Assembly (NCBI GenBank): GCA_044228045.1
Contig: JBGAVQ010000194.1
Location: 1-10,685, forward strand
Length of the DNA stretch: 10,685 nucleotides
Direction: 5' to 3'
Source of the DNA: JAXLVB01 sp044228045
GTDB lineage: Bacteria > Bacteroidota > Bacteroidia > Cytophagales > Spirosomataceae
Below, piece by piece: positions 6,561 to 10,685 of the stretch; the stretch's first letter is position 1; the number at the start of each line of letters is the position of its first letter. The notes beneath the pieces were generated by a model. It made no database searches and was not told the DNA's origin. It saw only the letters and a list, made by a program, of their open reading frames with translations. The position numbers and the translations under genes were made by a program.

Positions 6561-7670
6561 TCAAAACCCCACACTCAACCGCAATCCTGGTGAAATTCCC
6601 TTCAAAAAATCATGGAAATATAACTCAGGCTCGAGTGCAATGTTTTTGCTTAGGCTGTAGCCAAACCCAACCCTAAAAGTGTTTTTTTGGTAATAATCTC
6701 CCTGACTTTTTATTAAATAACCTACTGATAATGAGCTTCGTATAAGGCCAAAGTTCTTGTTAGAAATAGCAAAGCCCACATTTACAAAATCGTTGCGATA
6801 GGTTTGTAGTTGGCCGTCAGCATTGCGGCCAAAGAAAAACTGTGGTTGCCAATTGGCAAAAATCCCTACCGATGAGTTGGGTTCTTTGATGCCGTCGGGG
6901 CTATGGGTGGCGTGTGTAATAAACATGCCAGTAAGCGTAGCAAATGGGTAAAGATTGCCCTTTGCCACCCCAACGCCTATATGTCCCATTAAGGCCAGTG
7001 TGGGGCGAGTACGCACCTGAATGTCTCTAATGCCATTGTGCTCGGTACCAGACAAACGCAAAAATGACGAATACCGCTTGCTAAAAAGGTTAGCTTTGGT
7101 ATAACCCGGACCTTTGGTGAAGCGAGCAATGGCATCTTCAATTTTGGGGTTGAGTTTGGCATTGGCGATGGATTCAATGTCTTGAAGGTTGTTCAAAATA
7201 AAAAAATACCTTGCCCAATGGCCTGCTTCTTCTACCTTTTTTGAAGTAGGGGGGTCAGCCGTCCATTGTTGAATAATGAGCGTATCACGCAGGGTTTTTA
7301 TTTGTAAAACCTCCTTATTATCAGTGACTTGATACTGGTTAAACTTGGCTGGATGCTCAAACAATTGCATTGAACGTTTACCGTTTTTCAACTCAAAAAC
7401 CAATTTACGGGAGGCTGTTGAACTACCCAGTGATTCTTTTAAGCTCTGAAAATCGCTCAGGCACAAGCTCAACAGCGAGTCAAGGTTTCGGTACCTTGTC
7501 AAGTCAGTAAGGTCGTACATCGAAACAAAAAGCTGGTTTTTGTTCGGAAAATCCACTTCTATTCGGTTCCAGCCATTGATATTGTTGGACGAGTAGCGTA
7601 GGTCTATTTGGGCCAAAGTTGTTCCTGCAATGCTGCAACACAGCATTGTACACATCAATAATTTTGTCAT
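6561..7670 (-). CDS. Predicted outer-membrane protein, last gene of the sigma operon
   Basis: I cannot assign this 369-residue protein to a named family. It begins with a signal peptide (MTKLLMCTMLCCSIAGTTLA before Gln21). The N-terminal half (about 21-200) is soluble and mixed in composition. From about 215 on, alternating hydrophobic and polar stretches rich in Gly and aromatic residues (GHIGVGVAKGNLYPFATLTG, NWQPQFFFGRNADG, SSLSVGYLIKS, FRVGFGYSLSKN) end in GLRLSVGF with a terminal Phe, as in outer-membrane beta-barrels. The start ATG lies 2 bases after the stop of the anti-sigma-like gene, so the two are almost certainly cotranscribed. That context suggests a sensor, target or structural protein of an envelope-stress or surface-signalling circuit. 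The function is inferred from context only. Confidence 0.75.
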   Translation of the reverse strand: MTKLLMCTMLCCSIAGTTLAQIDLRYSSNNINGWNRIEVDFPNKNQLFVSMYDLTDLTRYRNLDSLLSLCLSDFQSLKESLGSSTASRKLVFELKNGKRSMQLFEHPAKFNQYQVTDNKEVLQIKTLRDTLIIQQWTADPPTSKKVEEAGHWARYFFILNNLQDIESIANAKLNPKIEDAIARFTKGPGYTKANLFSKRYSSFLRLSGTEHNGIRDIQVRTRPTLALMGHIGVGVAKGNLYPFATLTGMFITHATHSPDGIKEPNSSVGIFANWQPQFFFGRNADGQLQTYRNDFVNVGFAISNKNFGLIRSSLSVGYLIKSQGDYYQKNTFRVGFGYSLSKNIALEPELYFHDFLKGISPGLRLSVGF

Positions 7671-7672
7671 GA

Positions 7673-8392
7673 TTAGTTTTTTGGTTTTTGTTTTAATGAA
7701 AGTCTGAATCTGCGTGATTCCTCAACCGCAGTAATGGGGGAGGAGTGGTCAAAGCCAAATCCTACGGCTATTTTAGAGGCTTTGGGTTCTGGTGGTCTAA
7801 TGGGTTCATCCTGAGCCAGTTCGTTGGCGTGAACCATCCTGAGTTTGGGTTTTGGAATTGCTTTTTGAGGAATAGTGGTTTCGACAGATACACTCTCTTC
7901 TGGCGGAGCGTTATTTTCAGAGGATACAATAGTTGCCTGCTCAACTGTTGGTTCTTGCAAAGGCACAATAGGTTGAGTAATTGCTTCGTTAAGTGGTTCT
8001 TTTTCAGTAACTTGTGTCAGGGTGCTTGTCTCTTTTTTCTGTTGATAATAAATCTTTTTTGTACTGGAATTAGGCTTTTGGTAGCTAATGCTTGGTTTGG
8101 TAATGGTTTGTTGTATAGGTAATGAACTGGAAGTAGCACTATTGGGGATAACTTTTTTGTCAGCTATTGGGGTGAAAAAAGCTATAAACCCAAGCCATGC
8201 ACACAACAGCAGTACTATTGATGCCGCTACCCACCGAAACCAACGAAATTTCTGGTTCGGCTGCTGCGGCAAGTTAGCTTGCAAACGACTCCACAAGGCT
8301 GCTTCGTCCAGTGCTACGGGCGCATCCAGTTTGTCTAAGCGGTCTATGGCTCGCTCAAACAAATCGTCGAGATTAGTTGGTTCTTTGTGCAT
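7673..8392 (-). CDS. One-pass membrane anti-sigma-like protein
   Basis: The 239-residue protein has an acidic cytoplasmic N-terminus (LDDLFERAIDRLDKLDAPVALDEAALWSRL, about 8-37), one strong transmembrane helix (about 52-73, WVAASIVLLLCAWLGFIAFF) and a periplasmic tail of about 165 residues. The tail is rich in Pro, Thr, Ser, Gln, Glu and Lys and looks disordered. Its start overlaps the end of the ECF sigma gene by 20 bases, which implies translational coupling. Topology and position fit an anti-sigma factor that holds the sigma factor at the membrane. I do not see the zinc-binding HxxxCxxC signature of ZAS-type anti-sigma domains or the FecR layout, so the assignment rests on position and topology. 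The C-terminal end (VGFGFDHSSPITAVEES) is more ordered and might contact the downstream outer-membrane protein. Confidence 0.7.
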   Translation of the reverse strand: MHKEPTNLDDLFERAIDRLDKLDAPVALDEAALWSRLQANLPQQPNQKFRWFRWVAASIVLLLCAWLGFIAFFTPIADKKVIPNSATSSSLPIQQTITKPSISYQKPNSSTKKIYYQQKKETSTLTQVTEKEPLNEAITQPIVPLQEPTVEQATIVSSENNAPPEESVSVETTIPQKAIPKPKLRMVHANELAQDEPIRPPEPKASKIAVGFGFDHSSPITAVEESRRFRLSLKQKPKN

Positions 8393-8912
8393 AGCCTCGT
8401 TGTGTTAAAAGTGTTTGCAGTACAGCCCGTGCCTTGCTCAATTGTGACTTTGATGTGCCTTGACTAATGCCTAACTGTTGAGCAATTTCTTGGTGCGAAT
8501 ACCCTTCAATGGCATACAGGTTAAAGATAGTTCGGTATCCAGCAGGTAGTTCCAAAATGAGCGCATACAATTCTTCGGCTTCAATCATGCCATCTGTTTC
8601 AATAGGTGCATCTGTTTGGTCATCAATATCTTCTAAGCTTGCCCACGTTATTTTTTGTCGGCGAAGGTGCATCAGGCATTCGTTCACTACAATTCGTTTG
8701 AGCCAAACTTCGAGTCGGTTTTCGTCGCGATATTCAAAGGTATCAAGTGAATGAAAAAACTTCAAAAAACCGTTCATAACCATCTCCTCAGCATCTTCGG
8801 CAGAGCGCACGTATCGCAATGCCAAGCGGAACAACCGCTTCACATAATGATCAAACAGGCGTTTTTGAGCAAAGGAATTGCCTGATTTGCAGGCTTCAAC
8901 AATTTGTTGCAT
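8373..8912 (-). CDS. ECF-type RNA polymerase sigma factor
   Basis: This 179-residue protein has the two-domain ECF layout. Region 2 spans about residues 18-86 and holds LFDHYVKRLFRLALRYVRSA, then EDAEEMVMNGFLKFFHSLDTF (core binding and -10 recognition) and WLKRIVVNECLMHLRR. Region 4 spans about 120-172: LPAGYRTIFNLYAIEGYSHQEIAQQLGISQGTSKSQLSKAR, a helix-turn-helix for the -35 element. The linker (QKITWASLEDIDDQTDAPIETDG) is acidic and of ordinary length. It lacks a SnoaL-type or other C-terminal extension. Its 3' end overlaps the anti-sigma-like gene, which presumably controls it, and the outer-membrane gene follows. The 71-base gap upstream to the ABC ATPase gene may hold the operon promoter, possibly autoregulated, but no clear consensus was found. 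Confidence 0.93.
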   Translation of the reverse strand: MQQIVEACKSGNSFAQKRLFDHYVKRLFRLALRYVRSAEDAEEMVMNGFLKFFHSLDTFEYRDENRLEVWLKRIVVNECLMHLRRQKITWASLEDIDDQTDAPIETDGMIEAEELYALILELPAGYRTIFNLYAIEGYSHQEIAQQLGISQGTSKSQLSKARAVLQTLLTQRGYAQRTN

Positions 8913-8983
8913 TCAGTAAGGTTGCAGCTTCTATTAACAAAAATGCAGGCTTGTGGCAAAAGGTTGCCTCGGTAGTAAAATAT

Positions 8984-9661
8984 TTACTGACTCACAATCT
9001 GACCGTCGCTCATCACGATGGTGCGGTCTGAGTTGGCGGCAAACTCTTTGTCGTGTGTTACGGCAATAATGGTTTGCCCGTAGGTGTGGGCAAGTTCTTG
9101 CACAATGTCAAACACAATATTGGTATTGGCAGTATCGAGGTTGCCAGTGGGTTCGTCGCCCATGATGATGGTCGGGTCGTTGATGAGGGCACGAGCAATG
9201 GCCACTCGCTGCTGTTGGCCGCCCGATAGTTTTGAAGAAAGTTTGAGGGCTTGTTCCTCTACGCCCAGCAGTTTGAGTTTTTGGTAGGCACGGTGTTCTA
9301 TTTCTTGCTTGCTGTATTTGTTGAGTTTGAGGGCAGGCAACATCACATTTTGGAGTACCGAAAACTCTGGCAGCAAAAAATGAAACTGAAACACAAAACC
9401 AATGTGTTCGTTGCGAAAGGCAGCTAAGGCGTTTTGGTCTTTGCCAGTAAGGCGCACGCCATTCATCACCAAGTCGCCTTCGTAGTCGGTGTCCATTGTC
9501 GAAAGGATGTACAACAGCGTACTTTTGCCACAGCCCGACTTGCCAACAATGGTAAGAAACTCACCTTTTTGAACAGTGAATGAAATCTCCTTCAAAACCT
9601 GAAATTTCTCAGGCTCGTAGAAGTACTTGTTTAGATGGCTGGCACTTAGGATTACTTCCAT
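8984..9661 (-). CDS. ABC transporter ATP-binding protein, LolD/MacB type
   Basis: This is a 225-residue cytoplasmic ATPase that powers a MacB/LolCE-type permease. All motifs are present: Walker A GKSGCGKST (40-48), Q-loop Gln92 in FVFQFHFLLPEFSVLQNV, signature LSGGQ (145-149), Walker B IIMGDE (165-170) followed by the D-loop segment GNLD, and switch His203 in VTHD. The FQFHFLLPEFSVLQNVMLP segment is typical of the LolD/MacB/FtsE branch. Relatives extract lipoproteins from the inner membrane or work in mechanotransmission with periplasmic partners. The partner permease lies 128 bases upstream on the same strand. The roles of lipoprotein release, peptide export and macrolide efflux cannot be told apart from the ATPase alone. 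Confidence 0.92.
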   Translation of the reverse strand: MEVILSASHLNKYFYEPEKFQVLKEISFTVQKGEFLTIVGKSGCGKSTLLYILSTMDTDYEGDLVMNGVRLTGKDQNALAAFRNEHIGFVFQFHFLLPEFSVLQNVMLPALKLNKYSKQEIEHRAYQKLKLLGVEEQALKLSSKLSGGQQQRVAIARALINDPTIIMGDEPTGNLDTANTNIVFDIVQELAHTYGQTIIAVTHDKEFAANSDRTIVMSDGQIVSQ

Positions 9662-9675
9662 TTAATGCTGAATTG

Positions 9676-9787
9676 AGAATGCTGAATTCTGAATGGGAAT
9701 TTTCAGGGGACTATAATATTATCAAGACCTAAAGAAACAAATGCAACAATAGAAATGATGAAAACAGTATTCAAAATTCATCATTCT
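9676..9787. repeat. Inverted repeats framing the permease-ATPase spacer
   Basis: AGAATGCTGAATTCTGAAT (9676-9694) matches the reverse complement of 9769-9787 at 17 of 19 positions. The 74 bases between are AT-rich with a central ATAATATTAT palindrome (9714-9723). A further direct copy of AATGCTGAATT begins at 9664, next to the ATPase start. The layout resembles a short non-coding element with terminal inverted repeats. It fills most of the gap between two genes of one transporter and would form a long hairpin in mRNA. Confidence 0.5.
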
Positions 9788-9789
9788 AA

Positions 9790-10685
9790 TTACCCCCTCA
9801 ATATGGCCACAGGATCTACTTTTGAGGCTTTTTTGGCGGGTGTATAGCCTGCAAAAAGGGTGGTAATAAAAGCAAAAACAACACCTACTAAGTAATATAT
9901 GGGGTCAAAATTGACTGGAAAATGGTCAATGCTCAGGAACTCGCCTCCATCAAAAGGCGCACGAGAAACTAAGTATGAAAAAATAAAGCCCAGTAGCATA
10001 CCTACTAATGCCCCCAACATGCCAATAATGACCGCTTGCCATAGAAAAATCCGCACGATGTCTCGCCCCGAGAACCCCGTAGCTTTCAGAATAGCGATGT
10101 CTTTAATTTTGTTATTAACGGTCATGCTCATGATATTATAAATGCCAAAACCTGCTACCAGTAGCATTGTCATCGAAACAATGTAGGTCATAATGGTTCT
10201 GATTTTGTTACTGGTCACCAGCGTAGCGTTGGCTGTTTGCCAGTCTTCGGCTTTTACATGATAGCGAGAAGCCAACACCTCTGCAAACGCAGCCGAATTG
10301 TATAAGTCCTTCACTTTCAGGCTGATGTCTGTAATATAGGTTTTGTCTTTTTGGAGTAACTTCTGAACAGTAGTGATGCTTGTGTAACTACGCACGTTAT
10401 CAATTGCCCCAACACCCGACTTAAAAATACCCACCACCTTTAGCACGAATACCACACCTCGAGGCGTAACAACAGTTACGTTGTCACCTTGAGATACATT
10501 CATTTTCTTGGCTAAACCAGCCCCCATCAATAGGCCGTTGGTAGTAGCGAGCAGGTCTTGGATTCGCCCCGATTTGAGCTGACTTCGTATGTCAAAGAGG
10601 CGGTCTTCGTCCACCACGTTTACCCCCATCAAACTCCCATTAAACTGCACTGAACCATAATTGTAAAACACTGGTGAGCTCACCT
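9790..10685 (-). CDS. ABC transporter permease, MacB/LolC-like (N-terminus outside window)
   Basis: The gene is cut by the window edge, so about 298 C-terminal residues are visible. The GTG at 10683-10681 is not a credible start. The first part is a periplasmic MacB-type core domain (VDEDRLFDIRSQLKSGRIQDL, GAGLAKKMNVSQGDNVTVVT, VVGIFKSGVGAIDNVRSYT). Three membrane helices of the FtsX domain follow: IMTYIVSMTMLLVAGFGIYN, with the coupling sequence NKIKDIAILKATGFSGRDI after it; AVIIGMLGALVGMLLGFIFS; and YYLVGVVFAFITTLFAGYTP. The end is the hallmark AKKASKVDPVAILRG. Missing upstream should be the first transmembrane helix and the start of the periplasmic domain. Together with the downstream LolD-type ATPase it forms a transporter acting on lipoproteins, peptides or envelope components. 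Confidence 0.9.
   Translation of the reverse strand, partial: VSSPVFYNYGSVQFNGSLMGVNVVDEDRLFDIRSQLKSGRIQDLLATTNGLLMGAGLAKKMNVSQGDNVTVVTPRGVVFVLKVVGIFKSGVGAIDNVRSYTSITTVQKLLQKDKTYITDISLKVKDLYNSAAFAEVLASRYHVKAEDWQTANATLVTSNKIRTIMTYIVSMTMLLVAGFGIYNIMSMTVNNKIKDIAILKATGFSGRDIVRIFLWQAVIIGMLGALVGMLLGFIFSYLVSRAPFDGGEFLSIDHFPVNFDPIYYLVGVVFAFITTLFAGYTPAKKASKVDPVAILRG

Noticed and set aside
7745..8122. Plus-strand 125-codon frame opposite the anti-sigma-like gene
   Set aside because: It is antisense to a low-complexity Pro/Thr/Gln/Glu tail, Phe-, Trp- and Leu-rich as expected of a shadow, with no start signal or family.
8955..8968. GGCAA-AAGG-TTGCC hairpin downstream of the ABC ATPase gene as a terminator
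   Set aside because: The stem is only 5 pairs, and no T tract follows directly in the direction of transcription.

Overview
The window looks like part of a Bacteroidota chromosome, most likely an environmental member of the Cytophagales. This is inferred from four things: the remnant of a Por-secretion (type IX, T9SS) C-terminal sorting domain, signal peptides ending in Ala-Leu-Ala or Thr-Leu-Ala followed by Gln, starts without strong Shine-Dalgarno sequences, and 7TMR-DISM-type sensor kinases. No RNA gene, CRISPR array or complete mobile element was found.

Layout. Bases 1-132 hold the C-terminal end of an unidentified protein, possibly a transposase. Bases 169-880 are the broken 3' end of a secreted adhesin-like gene: two Ig-like repeats and a T9SS sorting domain can be read only across three in-frame stops and two frameshifts. 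Bases 881-1431 carry no convincing gene. They contain a long imperfect hairpin, an intrinsic terminator and eight tandem 9-base units just before the next gene. A plus-strand block follows: an M19 (renal-type) dipeptidase (1432-2502) and two tandem paralogous membrane sensor kinases (about 2615-4522 and 4634-6517). Converging on these is a minus-strand block. Read in the direction of transcription, it holds an ABC permease cut by the window edge (9790-10685), a LolD/MacB-type ATPase (8984-9661), an ECF sigma factor (8373-8912), a one-pass anti-sigma-like protein (7673-8392) and a predicted outer-membrane protein (6561-7670).

How the genes work together. The two kinases share the same plan: periplasmic DISMED2-like sensor, seven-helix membrane domain, HisKA_3 and HATPase. 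The first has an intact H-box. The second has Tyr where the phospho-accepting His should be, while its ATP-binding motifs look intact. This suggests a catalytic kinase paired with a non-phosphorylatable partner, with no response regulator encoded in the window. The sigma and anti-sigma genes overlap and the outer-membrane gene follows after 2 bases, so these three are probably one cell-envelope signalling operon. The permease and ATPase form an ABC module of the lipoprotein-release/MacB type. They are separated by a spacer with 19-base inverted repeats that resembles a small non-coding repeat element.

No wholly new system is evident. The strongest leads are the His-to-Tyr kinase partner and the unusual anti-sigma/outer-membrane pair.
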